DNA of 64,000 nt from Candidatus Sericytochromatia bacterium. GTDB taxonomy: Bacteria > Cyanobacteriota > Sericytochromatia > S15B-MN24 > JAQBPE01. Location: NCBI GenBank assembly GCA_035285325.1, contig JAYKJB010000067.1, positions 19,226-83,225 on the forward strand, in the 5' to 3' direction. Below are positions 29,125 to 37,494 of this stretch, one piece after another. The first letter of the stretch is position 1; the number at the start of each line of letters is the position of its first letter. The notes under the pieces are model-generated. The model made no database searches, was not told the origin of the DNA, and worked only from the letters and a program-made list of their open reading frames with translations. The position numbers and the translations under genes were made by a program.

Positions 29125-29458
29125 GGGTGAAGGTTCCCCGTTGAACGGAGAGCGCAAGGGGCTCCCTACAGAACTATCTTCCCGGGTGGCTCCAACAACG
29201 CGGCGTGTGAGGGTTAAAAGCAAGCAAAATCGTGTCAGGAAATCTTGAGGGCGATCGTCCGGCTCCCCGGCAGCACCGCCGGCCGCTCAGACGAGCGAAT
29301 CTCGCGGTGAACGCGCCTGCTCATCCGTGCCCGGCGGGGCGGCCTTAAGCCAGGTTTTGGCAATTCAACCACTTTCTGTTGGGCCGGTGTTGGCACGGGG
29401 CCCCACAACCCGATCCAGGACCCCGCCGCGGGGTTGCGTGTTGAGAGGAGCCAGCCCC
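29125..29458. other. Divergent intergenic region of 334 bases
   Basis: This separates the repeat lipoprotein (minus) from the small membrane protein (plus). It contains the AAAAGCAAGCAA element at 29216-29227, GC-rich short inverted repeats around 29265-29340, and GAGAGGAG just before the plus-strand start. I see no gene in it. Confidence 0.6.
29216..29227 (-). promoter_or_regulatory. Shared upstream element (TTGCTTGCTTTT on the minus strand)
   Basis: The 12 bases TTGCTTGCTTTT, followed in the sense direction by AACCC, lie 92-103 bases before the start of the repeat lipoprotein. The identical 12-mer lies 86-97 bases before the vWD/EF-hand gene at 50381, and a looser copy (33253-33267) 77-91 bases before the lipoprotein at 33176. 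The role is unknown; it may be an upstream promoter element or a regulator site. Confidence 0.45.
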
Positions 29459-29908
29459 ATGCCCGTCCCGTCGATTTCTCCCGCCAGCCCGATTCAGCGT
29501 CCGGCGCCTCAGCAGGCCTGGGCCGCCTCGTCGCCGGGCGGCGGCGGCACGCCGGCGAGCGGCGACCACCTGGCCCTCTCGGATGCGGCGCTGGGAAGCG
29601 TGGTCGGCACCGTCGCGGGCACCTCGGCCTCGGTGCTGTTGCGCGTTCACCCCGGACTCGCCGTGGTGGCCGGCACGGTCGCTGGCGCGGCGGCCCTCGT
29701 GATGGCCGGGCCCGCGCTGCGAGAAACGGTGATCGGGCGTCACACCTTGGCCGCGAGTTTTGGTTCCATGGCGGGCGGCGGGGCGCTGGCCATCGGCGCC
29801 CTGACGCTGGGCGCCACCAGTGGGGCCGTGGTGGCGGGGGCAGGTCTGGCCGGTGCCGCTCTGGGGGCTTATGGGCTGGCCAGGCTGGTGTCGCTGGTGA
29901 CCGACTGA
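29459..29908 (+). CDS. Small glycine-zipper membrane protein
   Basis: The 149-residue product starts MPVPSISPASPIQRPAPQ, a proline/serine-rich stretch without a signal peptide, and continues with about 100 residues of glycine/alanine-rich hydrophobic sequence (GTVAGAAALVMAGP, FGSMAGGGALAIGALTLGAT) forming probable membrane hairpins with GxxxG spacing. The function is unknown. GAGAGGAG at 29443-29450 fixes the ATG at 29459. The protein at 16095-16724 also ends in such a segment. Confidence 0.65.
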   Translation: MPVPSISPASPIQRPAPQQAWAASSPGGGGTPASGDHLALSDAALGSVVGTVAGTSASVLLRVHPGLAVVAGTVAGAAALVMAGPALRETVIGRHTLAASFGSMAGGGALAIGALTLGATSGAVVAGAGLAGAALGAYGLARLVSLVTD

Positions 29909-30005
29909 TTTCTGGCCCTTGCTTCGGACGCGCAGGTCCTCCACTACGCGAAAATGCCTACGGCGCATTGCGAGAACTGGCGCATCTTGGCGCTCGTTGG
30001 TGGGA

Positions 30006-30011
30006 TATAAG
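30006..30011 (+). promoter_or_regulatory. Candidate -10 box of the Spy-like lipoprotein
   Basis: TATAAG stands 94 bases before the ATG at 30100. A -35 box at the right distance is not clear, so this is tentative. Confidence 0.35.
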
Positions 30012-30099
30012 ATGAGAGGGTCGCCGCAGGAAAGGTTCTGCCCGAGGCGGCTACCCCCAGCGACGGTTCACCCGCGCGACCGAGACGAGGAGCACCTTC

Positions 30100-31308
30100 A
30101 TGACGACCCGCTTGTGCAAGGCCATCGGTTTGGCCCTTACCCTCAGCGTGTTGCCCGGTTGTGGCAGCACGGCCCTGTTCGATGCCTCGACGCTGGGCCT
30201 GGATGCGGTGCTCCAGGTGCGCCGGGCCACTGTCTCCACGGACGCGGCCCAGGTGGTCGGTCAGGAATTTGCTGGTGATCGGATGCTCAAGGGCGCCCCG
30301 GGCGAGGCCGCGAAGAACGGGATGCGCGGCGCTGGACCGCGTGGGGCCAAGGGTCCTGGAGGACGGGACGGTTTCGCGCGGGAAGGTCACGGTCCTGAGG
30401 GCCCACGCGGCGGTGAACACGGGCCGAAGGGCTTCTTCCCCGGGTTCGAAGCGATGAACCTGACGGAATCCCAGCAAGCGCAGTTGAAGGCGATCGCCGA
30501 GAGCGAGCGGGCCGCCCATCCCACCCCCGATCCTGCCAAGCGGCCGGAACATCCGGGCCAGCAAGTGCAGGCCCTGCTGACCGCGCAGACCTTGGATGTC
30601 GAGGCCCTCAAGGCAGCCCTGAACCAGGCGCCCCCGGCCCCGCCCGACCACGCAGACCAGCACGAGAAGACCTTGACGGCTGTGCGAGCGGTGCTGACGG
30701 CTGAGCAGATCAACACCCTGGTGGCCCGGCTTGAAGCGGCGCCGCCTCAAGGCGATCGCCCCGCCCCCCCGCAGGGGAAGGCGCCCGAGCGCCCAGACCC
30801 GGCTCAGCGGGTGGATGCGCTGGCGCAGACACTCAACCTGAACGCCGAGCAAAAGGCGGCCCTGCTAGCGTTCGAGACGGCCAAAGCCGCCGCGCACCCG
30901 GCGCCTGACTTCGACAAGCGGAAGGCCGACCACGAGGCGCATCGTGCCGCCCTGATCACCTTCTGGAAGACCGGCGACGCCAGCGGGCTCGCGGCCGCTC
31001 GTCCAGCACCCCGGACGCCTCCCGCCTTCCCGGTGGACGCATTGGTCAAGCTGGCCACCAGCCTGTCGGCCGAGCAGCGGGGACAGCTGTTCGCCGCCCC
31101 CGCGATGGGCCCTGGCGGCCCGAAGATGCCTGGTATGAGGGGTCCGGGTGGTCCGAAACCGCATGGCATGAAGATGCCCGGCGGTCCTGACGTGATGGGC
31201 CCTGCCGGGATGAAGGCGCATGGCAAGGGTGGTGCCAGGGGACCTCACCACGACGGTCGCCGGATGCCGCCCGCCGCGCCGGCTGAGTCCACCGCTACGC
31301 AAGGCTGA
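30100..31308 (+). CDS. Lipoprotein with LTxxQ-like (Spy/CpxP-type) segments
   Basis: The 402-residue product has a signal peptide and lipobox (VLPGCG). Four helical segments carry the LTxxQ pattern of Spy/CpxP periplasmic chaperones: NLTESQQAQLKAI, LTAEQINTL, LNAEQKAALLAF and LSAEQRGQLF. Between and after them are Pro/Gly/His/Met-rich stretches, and the tail (about 335-395) repeats GPGGPKMPGM-like units with many Met, His and Gly, possible metal ligands. Spy-type proteins bind unfolded proteins or metal under envelope stress. CGAGGAGCACCTTC precedes the ATG. The length is about twice that of Spy, so a multi-domain relative is likely. Confidence 0.66.
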   Translation: MTTRLCKAIGLALTLSVLPGCGSTALFDASTLGLDAVLQVRRATVSTDAAQVVGQEFAGDRMLKGAPGEAAKNGMRGAGPRGAKGPGGRDGFAREGHGPEGPRGGEHGPKGFFPGFEAMNLTESQQAQLKAIAESERAAHPTPDPAKRPEHPGQQVQALLTAQTLDVEALKAALNQAPPAPPDHADQHEKTLTAVRAVLTAEQINTLVARLEAAPPQGDRPAPPQGKAPERPDPAQRVDALAQTLNLNAEQKAALLAFETAKAAAHPAPDFDKRKADHEAHRAALITFWKTGDASGLAAARPAPRTPPAFPVDALVKLATSLSAEQRGQLFAAPAMGPGGPKMPGMRGPGGPKPHGMKMPGGPDVMGPAGMKAHGKGGARGPHHDGRRMPPAAPAESTATQG

Positions 31309-31334
31309 TCGTCCGCGTTTCCTGAACGCATGCC

Positions 31335-31366
31335 AGGCTCGCTCCCGCCACCGCGGGGGCGAGCCT
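31335..31366 (+). terminator. Strong hairpin terminator after the Spy-like gene
   Basis: A stem of 14 pairs (AGGCTCGCTCCCGC at 31335-31348 with GCGGGGGCGAGCCT at 31353-31366, one G-T pair) has a four-base loop CACC. It lies 26 bases after the stop; only TT follows. Confidence 0.72.
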
Positions 31367-31431
31367 TTGCGGGCTGGGGACCTGCCTTGAGAGATCGGCA
31401 AGGGGCCCGTTCTGCACGCCCTTAACGCATC

Positions 31432-31461
31432 AAACGCCCAACCCGTCAGGGAAGGGCGTTT
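31432..31461 (-). terminator. Hairpin downstream of tRNA-Phe
   Basis: AAACGCCC (31432-31439) pairs with GGGCGTTT (31454-31461). Read leftward the stem ends in GTTTG, a weak T-run, nine bases after the tRNA 3' end. It probably ends tRNA transcription. Confidence 0.6.
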
Positions 31462-31469
31462 GGAGAGAG

Positions 31470-31542
31470 TGGCCAGAGGCAGAATCGAACTGCCGACACT
31501 GCAATTTTCAGTCGCATGCTCTACCAACTGAGCTATCTGGCC
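31470..31542 (-). tRNA. tRNA-Phe (anticodon GAA)
   Basis: On the minus strand the cloverleaf is complete: acceptor GGCCAGA/TCTGGCC, D arm GCTCAGTTGGTAGAGC, anticodon stem TGCGA/TTGCA with loop CTGAAAA (anticodon GAA), a five-base variable loop and T arm GGCAG-TTCGATT-CTGCC. The discriminator base is A. The CCA end is not encoded. Confidence 0.97.
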
Positions 31543-31556
31543 TCAGCTGAGTCACG

Positions 31557-31586
31557 ATTGTAGCAGCAGGTTCCGGTTACCGGCAA
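31557..31586 (-). promoter_or_regulatory. Promoter of tRNA-Phe
   Basis: On the minus strand TTGCCG (31586-31581) and TACAAT (31562-31557) are 18 bases apart and the -10 box ends 14 bases before the tRNA 5' end. This is a good sigma-70-type promoter in a fitting place. Confidence 0.78.
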
Positions 31587-31712
31587 GGGTCAGCGCGCGT
31601 CCGCGCGTCACCCTCCGGCGACCGCTCTCGCCGGCGGAGCAGCAGGGGCTTCTCGCCCTTGCTGGGTCCGGACCCGGAGTGCCCGGCGAAGCGGACAGCC
31701 CCGAGTCTCCGC

Positions 31713-31937
31713 TCAGCTGGCCAGCCGCGGTGCTGCTGCCGGCAGGGTGTCCCAGCCGTGTTGATCGAGGTGGTTCTTCAGACGTTCGATGGCCGTTTCG
31801 GCCCGCATGGCGCGGAACTGGATGGCCGGGTTTTCCGATAGGGCCGCCACGAAGATCGGGCGATCGCCGAACACGTCGATCGACAGGTCGAATACGATCA
31901 GCTTGTCGCGCAAAAAATAGAACCCGAAGCGGATCAA
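31713..31937 (-). CDS. Small hypothetical protein
   Basis: A TTG at 31937 follows GGAGGG with seven bases between, giving a 74-residue protein starting IRFGFYFLRDKLIVFDL after the initiator. The first half looks like a beta-hairpin and the second a helix (RAETAIERLKNHLDQHGWDTL). An ATG at 32024 would add a GC-skewed tail of 29 residues with no protein-like character. I recognise no family. Only the ribosome site and amino-acid character support it. Confidence 0.5.
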   Translation of the reverse strand: MIRFGFYFLRDKLIVFDLSIDVFGDRPIFVAALSENPAIQFRAMRAETAIERLKNHLDQHGWDTLPAAAPRLAS

Positions 31938-32014
31938 GGGCCGGCCCTCCGGACAACGGCGGGCACCGGCCTCCTTGCCGGCGCACCCTCGCCTGGGGCA
32001 ATTTTCGGCATCAC

Positions 32015-32038
32015 GCGGGCGCAACTTGAGGCGCCCGC
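32015..32038 (-). terminator. Hairpin downstream of the carboxypeptidase-regulatory-like lipoprotein
   Basis: GCGGGCGC (32015-32022) pairs with GCGCCCGC (32031-32038), 56 bases beyond the stop of the minus-strand lipoprotein gene. There is no T-run. Confidence 0.5.
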
Positions 32039-32093
32039 TTGGTGCGATGGTGACGCTCGTCCTTCGACGGGCGGGATAGGTCAGGCCGTGGGG

Positions 32094-33176
32094 CTACTTG
32101 CCCGAGGTCGTCAGGCTGAACTGGTGGACCGTCCGGCTGCTGCCATCCAGCACCAGCAGGTTGCCCTGATTCCCCAGGGCGATCGCCCTGGCCTGGTTGA
32201 CGTTCTCGAGTTCCAGGTTGACGTCCAGACCGTCGCCTTCCAGCTTGACCTTGTTGGCCGCGCTAATCGTGTAGCGCAGGTCCCGGCTTTCGTCCTTGAT
32301 ACGTTCAGGGAGCGCGAAGGAACTGCCGGGCGCCTTTTTCACGAAGGTCCCGTTTTCATTGAAGGTGTAGCGGTTCGTGCCATCGGCCACGACCACCTGC
32401 CCCGCTTCGATCGCCAGGCTGGAGGCTGCTTTCGGCATTTTGCTGAAGACCGAATCGCCGATCCGACTCAGCTCGTCCCCGGTGGCGGCGTTGTACACCA
32501 CCACGGCCGCGCGGTCGAACCAGAATTTCTTGTCGATCACGCCCAGCACATAGACGCGATTGCCGTAGACCGTCAGGGATGCCACCGACTTGAAGGCCGG
32601 GCCCCCGAAGGTCCCCTCGTGGCGCAGCCGCGGGCCGCTGCCGCTCTCGCCAGTGCCGCCAGCCGTCTCCCGGCTGAGCTTGAATTCCTTGTCGGCCAGT
32701 GGCTTCTCGCTGGAGAACACCACGTTGTGGCGCGAGATGGCCTTGAAGCCGTCCGCCGTGACGTCAACCCAGATCTGCGAATCCATGATGCCCGTGAACT
32801 CAAACGTGCCTTCAGCATTGGTGAGCGTCGTCTGAGGGCCGATCGAGACCTTGGCCTTGGCGAGGGGGCGTCCTTCCAGATCACTCACCAGCCCGCGCAG
32901 GGTGAAGCCTTGGGCGTTCGGTTGCGGGGTCATGGTGCCGGTACCCGGGATGGCGCCGCTGGCCACGGGGGGCGTGCTCGGCAGCCCGATCGGGTCGCTG
33001 GGACTCGGGTTGAGCGCGGAACCGGGCGCGAAGTCCTGAGTGCCGTCATTCGCCGGCAGGATGGTGTCATCGTAGGTGCCATCGCCTGGCAGGGCCGCCT
33101 GATTGGCTGCTCCGCCGCCGCACCCCGCGATCACGGCGCTGACCAGAAGGGCTGCAAGCGACTGTTTGCTCAACAT
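32094..33176 (-). CDS. Lipoprotein with carboxypeptidase-regulatory-like domain and propeller-like C-terminus
   Basis: The 360-residue product has a signal peptide and lipobox (VIAGCGGG) and a low-complexity spacer. A carboxypeptidase regulatory-like beta-sandwich follows (about 90-165: LRGLVSDLEGRPLAKAKVSI, TNAEGTFEFTGI). The C-terminal half repeats short strand units (VYGNRVYVLGVIDKKFWF, LAIEAGQVVVADGTNRY, ALGNQGNLLVLDGSSR) like NHL-type propeller blades. It is probably a surface-exposed sensor or adhesin; the partner is unknown. The ATG at 33176 is preferred over 33203 because it opens on the signal peptide, with GAGG eight bases before. Confidence 0.75.
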   Translation of the reverse strand: MLSKQSLAALLVSAVIAGCGGGAANQAALPGDGTYDDTILPANDGTQDFAPGSALNPSPSDPIGLPSTPPVASGAIPGTGTMTPQPNAQGFTLRGLVSDLEGRPLAKAKVSIGPQTTLTNAEGTFEFTGIMDSQIWVDVTADGFKAISRHNVVFSSEKPLADKEFKLSRETAGGTGESGSGPRLRHEGTFGGPAFKSVASLTVYGNRVYVLGVIDKKFWFDRAAVVVYNAATGDELSRIGDSVFSKMPKAASSLAIEAGQVVVADGTNRYTFNENGTFVKKAPGSSFALPERIKDESRDLRYTISAANKVKLEGDGLDVNLELENVNQARAIALGNQGNLLVLDGSSRTVHQFSLTTSGK

Positions 33177-33435
33177 GCGGAGAACCTCATTCACACAGAA
33201 CACTCCATTGACACCTGCAGAAGTTATCGCCGCTCGCGGGCAAAACCGACTTAAAAACAGACAGAATTTAGGTTAAAAAATCAAAAATCAGGCCTGCCGC
33301 CCACCGACGGCGCTCGCCGTGGATGATTCGGAGGCGTGGAAGCTCCGTGAATGGCCCAGCCGAGGGTCGTCAGGGCCGGCGACGCTGCTTGCGATCAGCG
33401 TTGCGACGAGACAGAGGCCGACGCTCGGAACTGCG

Positions 33436-34230
33436 TCAGCGGCCGTTCCAGGCAATTTCGAGCTGGCTGCGCTGTCCGACTTCCATCTCGTCCGTCCGGC
33501 TCTGGGCGCGCCCCGCCACCACGACGCCATCCAGGATCGCGATGCCGGACGTGCAAGCCCCCTTGCTGCCGATGTCGAGCGCCACCACCGTGATCACGTT
33601 GTTGCCGGGTTGCAAGCGCAGTTTGGCGATCGTGCCTTCATTGGTCAGGCGGACGTTTTCCAGGCCTGGAACCGGCTGGCCATTCAGCAGGATCTGGATG
33701 CGATCGCCGTCTTCCTCGATCTCGTCCCAGAAGCGGATGCGGATCTCCTGCGCGGCCACTGTGGCATCGGCCTTGGGGGGGGCGGGGGCCGGGGCCGGTG
33801 GTGCTGCCGGGATGAGGCTGACAGGCTGCACCACCGGCCTGAAGGGCGGGATCACGACCGGCGCGGGCGGCGCCGGAGGCAAGGGCGGCGGCGCTGGGTT
33901 GAGCGGGCGAATCGGTGGCGGCGGCGGTGGCGGTGGTGGCAGCGGCGCGGCAGGCGCCACGATGGCCAGGGGCGCGGGCGGCGGTGGCGGTGGGGTGTAA
34001 GCCCGGGAGGGCCAGTCCGAGGTGGAGGGGTAGCCAGCGCTTGGCCGCGACGCCGTCAGGCCTGGCGAAAGCTGAAGCATGTCCCTCTGGGATTGGGTGA
34101 CCGCTGCACCAGCAGGCACGAGCGACACGGCCAAGGGGGGGACCGCCTGAGGTATGCCGCCGCGCGCAGTCAACCAGGACAGCCTGCCCTGATTGGAAAG
34201 GTTGGCGATGGTGGTGACCAACGGGGTCAT
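33436..34230 (-). CDS. Proline-rich protein with C-terminal beta domain
   Basis: The 264-residue protein has no signal peptide. Residues about 78-150 are mostly proline and alanine. The C-terminal 100 residues form a domain with IRIRFWDEIEEDGDRIQILL, LRLQPGNNVITVVALDIGSKG and a final IAILDGVVVAG. This matches a beta-sandwich pattern seen at the ends of some secreted proteins ('gD.v.v.lNg..v', 'l.pG.N.i.v.a...G'), but I cannot name a family. Without a Sec signal, export would need another route. AAGGA lies about ten bases before the ATG. Confidence 0.6.
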   Translation of the reverse strand: MTPLVTTIANLSNQGRLSWLTARGGIPQAVPPLAVSLVPAGAAVTQSQRDMLQLSPGLTASRPSAGYPSTSDWPSRAYTPPPPPPAPLAIVAPAAPLPPPPPPPPPIRPLNPAPPPLPPAPPAPVVIPPFRPVVQPVSLIPAAPPAPAPAPPKADATVAAQEIRIRFWDEIEEDGDRIQILLNGQPVPGLENVRLTNEGTIAKLRLQPGNNVITVVALDIGSKGACTSGIAILDGVVVAGRAQSRTDEMEVGQRSQLEIAWNGR

Positions 34231-34324
34231 GCGGCGACGATCCTTTCGCGAAGATTATCGCGCGTCTGGCGTCGGGTCTTTCTTAATTCGAGGCAAAATA
34301 AACAGTAAGAATGTCGAGACAGCG

Positions 34325-34720
34325 TCAGGCCCGACGTTCGCGAAGGGCCTCGTGCGAGCGTTCCTGGACGAGCTTGGCGTGTTGATTCGCCTGATGATGC
34401 GCAGCCGCTTGGCGCGCCTCCAGGGCCACTTTGGCGTCTCGCCGGCGTCGTCCCTTCTCGTGCTCGCGCATCTGTTCCAAGCAGGCCGCAACACCAAAAC
34501 ACTGCAGCAGGCCTTCCACCAGTTCGCTCACGGCCCGCAGGGTGGCTGAATACCACGGGATTGGCGCTTCTTCGGCCACGTTCTGCTTTGCTTGAGCCGT
34601 CCAGGCGTCCGTGAAGCGCTTCGTTGCCCTCGAAACCGGGCCTTGCGCCAGGGGGGCGTCCACCTCGATCGCGCCGGATGGGGCATTTTTGGCCGCTGGG
34701 TTGAGGGGTAAGAGTGCCAT
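34325..34720 (-). CDS. Small hypothetical helical protein
   Basis: This 131-residue protein has no signal peptide and no family I recognise. Its N-terminus is proline/alanine-rich (ALLPLNPAAKNAPSG). A helix follows (PWYSATLRAVSELVEGLLQCFG), then a strongly charged helix rich in Arg, Glu, Gln and His to the end. CGGAGGAAG lies just before the ATG. It diverges from the cysteine-cluster gene; the 210-base gap has two inverted repeats. Confidence 0.6.
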   Translation of the reverse strand: MALLPLNPAAKNAPSGAIEVDAPLAQGPVSRATKRFTDAWTAQAKQNVAEEAPIPWYSATLRAVSELVEGLLQCFGVAACLEQMREHEKGRRRRDAKVALEARQAAAHHQANQHAKLVQERSHEALRERRA

Positions 34721-34800
34721 TCCGTCTTCCTCCGGCGAACCATTCGGCCCTGGGATGATCGAATTGTCCCGCGGGAGCGCAAAAACTGACGTGTCTTTAC

Positions 34801-34817
34801 GAAAACATCACGTTTTC
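34801..34817. promoter_or_regulatory. Inverted repeat in the divergent control region
   Basis: GAAAAC-atcac-GTTTTC forms a symmetrical 17-base site. A second inverted repeat (GGTCTC at 34836-34841 and GAGACC at 34856-34861) lies nearby. Both are between divergent starts at 34720 and 34931, so either may be an operator. Confidence 0.35.
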
Positions 34818-34930
34818 TTCAATCTTGGCTGGTGAGGTCTCGTGGCTGATGCCTTGAGACCAGATTTCAGCGGGGTTTAGCCACAAAATGAGCAGGGAAC
34901 AAGGCAAACGCCCCCCACGTCTGCAACAAA

Positions 34931-36559
34931 ATGAGGCGGCCCTTGGCACTTCTGTCCGACGATCTGGCTGCTCGCTTCGAGACGCTCTTTCAGGCGTTTC
35001 TCGGCTTCGCTTATCACAACCGCGGCGGCCTGGCGACCTTGGCGTTGTATCACCCGCGCGCCATGCTCTCCTGGGGGGGCAAGGTGGTTCCGGCCTGTGA
35101 GATGGACGCGGATTCCTACGGTCTGGCGCTCGCTCAGCAAGCCGACGATCGGGAGCTGGCCGGGGAGGGCCGCTTCGCGCCGATTTTTGAGCAGGTGCGC
35201 CTGGCGGGGGGTGTCCAGGATGGCGAGGAGCGAGCGGTCACCTGGTTCGACGCCCAGGAAATCACCAGCGGGCGTTCGCTGGCGATTGGAGTGGGGTTCG
35301 AATCTCACGAGGGACTCTGGGGGCTGGCGTGGTTGACGCTGGCCGATCATCCTCAGACTTGGAATTTCGAAGCGGGTCGTGCCCAGGCGATCGCCGATTA
35401 CCCTTATGCCTTGTCACGCGGCCTGGGTGCTCCGCGCACCTGGTTGGACCTGTCCTGGCACCGCCTGTATGGCCATCCCACGCCCGCATTGATGGCTCTG
35501 CCAGAGGCCCAGTTCAGCTGTCACGGCTCGGGGACTTGTTGTGACATCCTGTTCGGCGTGGAAGTCGAGGCAGGGGGCCAGGCCCTGATCGATGCGATTC
35601 CCTGGGAGCACGTGCATCCTCCCCTCAAAGGTACGCTGCTGCCCGTGCGGGAGGATGGTCGCCTCCAACTCAAGCCCGTGGGAGAGACCTGCCGATTCCT
35701 CGATGAGAATCGCCACTGTCGTATCCATGCTTACCTGGGGCGCGCCGCATTTCCCGTCTGTTCGCAATATCCCGTCCGCTGGACCTTCACCCCTGAGGGG
35801 GCTGCCATCACGGCTTCCATGATCTGTGGGAGCGCACGAACGCGTCTGGGGCCGCCCCTCGCTTCGCGAGTGGATGACATCCACGGCCGGATGGCGCTCT
35901 TCCCGGAGGCCTTAAGCCCCCCCTTTCGGCTGGAAGAAGGAGGAAAGGACGACTGGGACGCCTATCGCGAGGCAGAGGCATTCGTGCTCGAGGTGTTGGC
36001 CCGTCGCGATCTGAAGATTGAGCGGCGCCTGTGGCTCGCGTGTCTTTACCTCAGTGCGCTGGATGTGGGGAAGCAGGCAGATTGGTCGGAACTGGAGTCC
36101 GTGGCAGACCCCACCCATCCAGTCGCCCTCTCCACGCGTCTTGGCGTGGTCGAACTGATTGCGTCGCTCATGATGGACCTGAGGGAGGGGCCACTGGAAC
36201 TGGCGCCGGATGACCCCGAAACGGAGGACGTCCTTACTTACCTGTGCAGAAGCATCGTCTTCTCCAAACAGTTTCTGGAACGATACAGTCTGCGAATGGC
36301 CCTGAACGTGGCCGCCTTCACGGTCGTACTGGTTCGCCTGATCCGTCGCCGATATCCGGAGGCAGCCTGGAGTGATGCCTCGATCCTCGTTCAAGCCATC
36401 GGAAAAATCTCCCATGGACCGTTGCTCAACGTGTTGAAACACGCTTCAGAACTCGAGTCGATGCTCGTAGCCCGCGATTTCACGGCGTGGTGCATCGGAG
36501 GGGAGGAACCGCAGCCGGCGGAAACAGCTTCTGCGGAAGGTGAAGCAGGAAGGCTTTGA
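34931..36559 (+). CDS. YkgJ-type cysteine-cluster protein
   Basis: The 542-residue protein has a cysteine cluster in its middle: FSCHGSGTCCDIL (about residue 195), then CRFLDENRHCRIHAY and FPVCSQYPVRW (about 255-285). This spacing fits the YkgJ/CxxxCC family, thought to bind zinc or an iron-sulfur cluster; flagellin lysine methylase FliB has a related cluster. The flanking regions (1-190 and 300-540) have no family I know. The stop overlaps the ATG of the next gene (TGATG), so the two are translationally coupled. Here the methylase idea is only a possibility. Confidence 0.72.
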   Translation: MRRPLALLSDDLAARFETLFQAFLGFAYHNRGGLATLALYHPRAMLSWGGKVVPACEMDADSYGLALAQQADDRELAGEGRFAPIFEQVRLAGGVQDGEERAVTWFDAQEITSGRSLAIGVGFESHEGLWGLAWLTLADHPQTWNFEAGRAQAIADYPYALSRGLGAPRTWLDLSWHRLYGHPTPALMALPEAQFSCHGSGTCCDILFGVEVEAGGQALIDAIPWEHVHPPLKGTLLPVREDGRLQLKPVGETCRFLDENRHCRIHAYLGRAAFPVCSQYPVRWTFTPEGAAITASMICGSARTRLGPPLASRVDDIHGRMALFPEALSPPFRLEEGGKDDWDAYREAEAFVLEVLARRDLKIERRLWLACLYLSALDVGKQADWSELESVADPTHPVALSTRLGVVELIASLMMDLREGPLELAPDDPETEDVLTYLCRSIVFSKQFLERYSLRMALNVAAFTVVLVRLIRRRYPEAAWSDASILVQAIGKISHGPLLNVLKHASELESMLVARDFTAWCIGGEEPQPAETASAEGEAGRL

Positions 36560-37488
36560 TGGAAACACCCTTGCCCCATCCCCCGGATCCGCGATTGGCC
36601 TTGCTGCAAGACTTGGGTTGGCGAAGCGTTGAGACGGGTGATGCGCCTCGGCTGGCGCGCTGGTTGAAACGTCAGCCTCGCTGCGCCCCGCAGGTTCTGC
36701 AATCACGCCTGAGCCTCTTGTTCGAGAGCAGATTGCAGGATGCCATGGAAATGGGGCAGGATGCCGCTTCGTTGGGGTTCTGGGTGCTTGAGGATCAACG
36801 GGAGGAACCCTTGGCCATCTTGCTCGCACGCGGCGCGGTGGAGGTTTTTGCGCCCGACATGGCGGCCTGGCCGCAGGTGCTTGGCTTTCTGGATTGCGCA
36901 CTGCCCGAGGTACCGGCCCTGTTTGGAGAAACCCCATTTGTGGCCTATGCGCTGTCCACCTTGCGGCAACTGCCGGGGCGTGTGACGCGAGATGAGCCCA
37001 TGCAGGTGTTGACCTTGGGGCGTGACGGGGGGCGGTCGGGTGCCATCGATCCCGCCTTCAGGCCGGCGCAGCCGGGTGAACTGGCCGAGGTGTTTGACCG
37101 GGGGGCTGCGATGCGGGAAGAGGAACACGGCTTGCCTGCTGGCAGTATGCGGACCGATGGAACCTTGGAGCACCTCGCCAACCTTCTCCTGAAGGAGCGA
37201 GTGTGGGTGCTGGAGGTTGATGGGCAAGTGGTTTACCAGGTAGAGATGGGTCACCAGACGACGGATTGGGTGTCGCTAGAGGGGGCCTGGACGGTTCCGG
37301 CCTGTCGCGGTCGTGGCTTCGGACATCGGGGCTGGCAGGCGGCTTGTCGCGCTGCGCTCGAACGGGCACCGGGGGTCACGGCCTGGACTCGCGAGACCCA
37401 TTTCGCCCAGTTGCGCGTCATGGCCGAGGCCGGTATGCAGTTGTGCGAGCCAGGTTGGCGTCTGATCTGCTGGGAGCCGAGGAGCTGA
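36559..37488 (+). CDS. GNAT-like acetyltransferase
   Basis: The 309-residue protein ends with a GNAT-type fold: a strand WVLEVDGQVVYQVEMG, then WVSLEGAWTVPACRGRGFGHRGW, which contains the R-G-R-G-F-G acetyl-CoA loop (about residues 245-258), and a final helix-strand. The N-terminal 150 residues look like a second, degenerate GNAT half (LGFWVLEDQREEPLAILLARG). The ATG overlaps the stop of the cysteine-cluster gene. The substrate is unknown. The coupling suggests both proteins act on one target, perhaps a protein of the neighbouring convergent cluster. Confidence 0.7.
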   Translation: METPLPHPPDPRLALLQDLGWRSVETGDAPRLARWLKRQPRCAPQVLQSRLSLLFESRLQDAMEMGQDAASLGFWVLEDQREEPLAILLARGAVEVFAPDMAAWPQVLGFLDCALPEVPALFGETPFVAYALSTLRQLPGRVTRDEPMQVLTLGRDGGRSGAIDPAFRPAQPGELAEVFDRGAAMREEEHGLPAGSMRTDGTLEHLANLLLKERVWVLEVDGQVVYQVEMGHQTTDWVSLEGAWTVPACRGRGFGHRGWQAACRAALERAPGVTAWTRETHFAQLRVMAEAGMQLCEPGWRLICWEPRS

Positions 37489-37494
37489 GTTTGT

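Noticed and set aside
31432..31461. Inverted repeat beside tRNA-Phe considered as an integration (att) site
   Set aside because: It does not duplicate the tRNA 3' end and no integrase gene is near; a terminator explains it.
33319..34308. Plus-strand Gly/Arg/Trp-rich frame
   Set aside because: It is the antisense of the proline-rich gene; poly-proline codons read as glycine/tryptophan on the other strand.
34931..36559. Cysteine-cluster protein called FliB outright
   Set aside because: The cluster spacing (SCHGSGTCC) and the length of 542 residues differ from FliB as I know it; only a general YkgJ-type call is safe.
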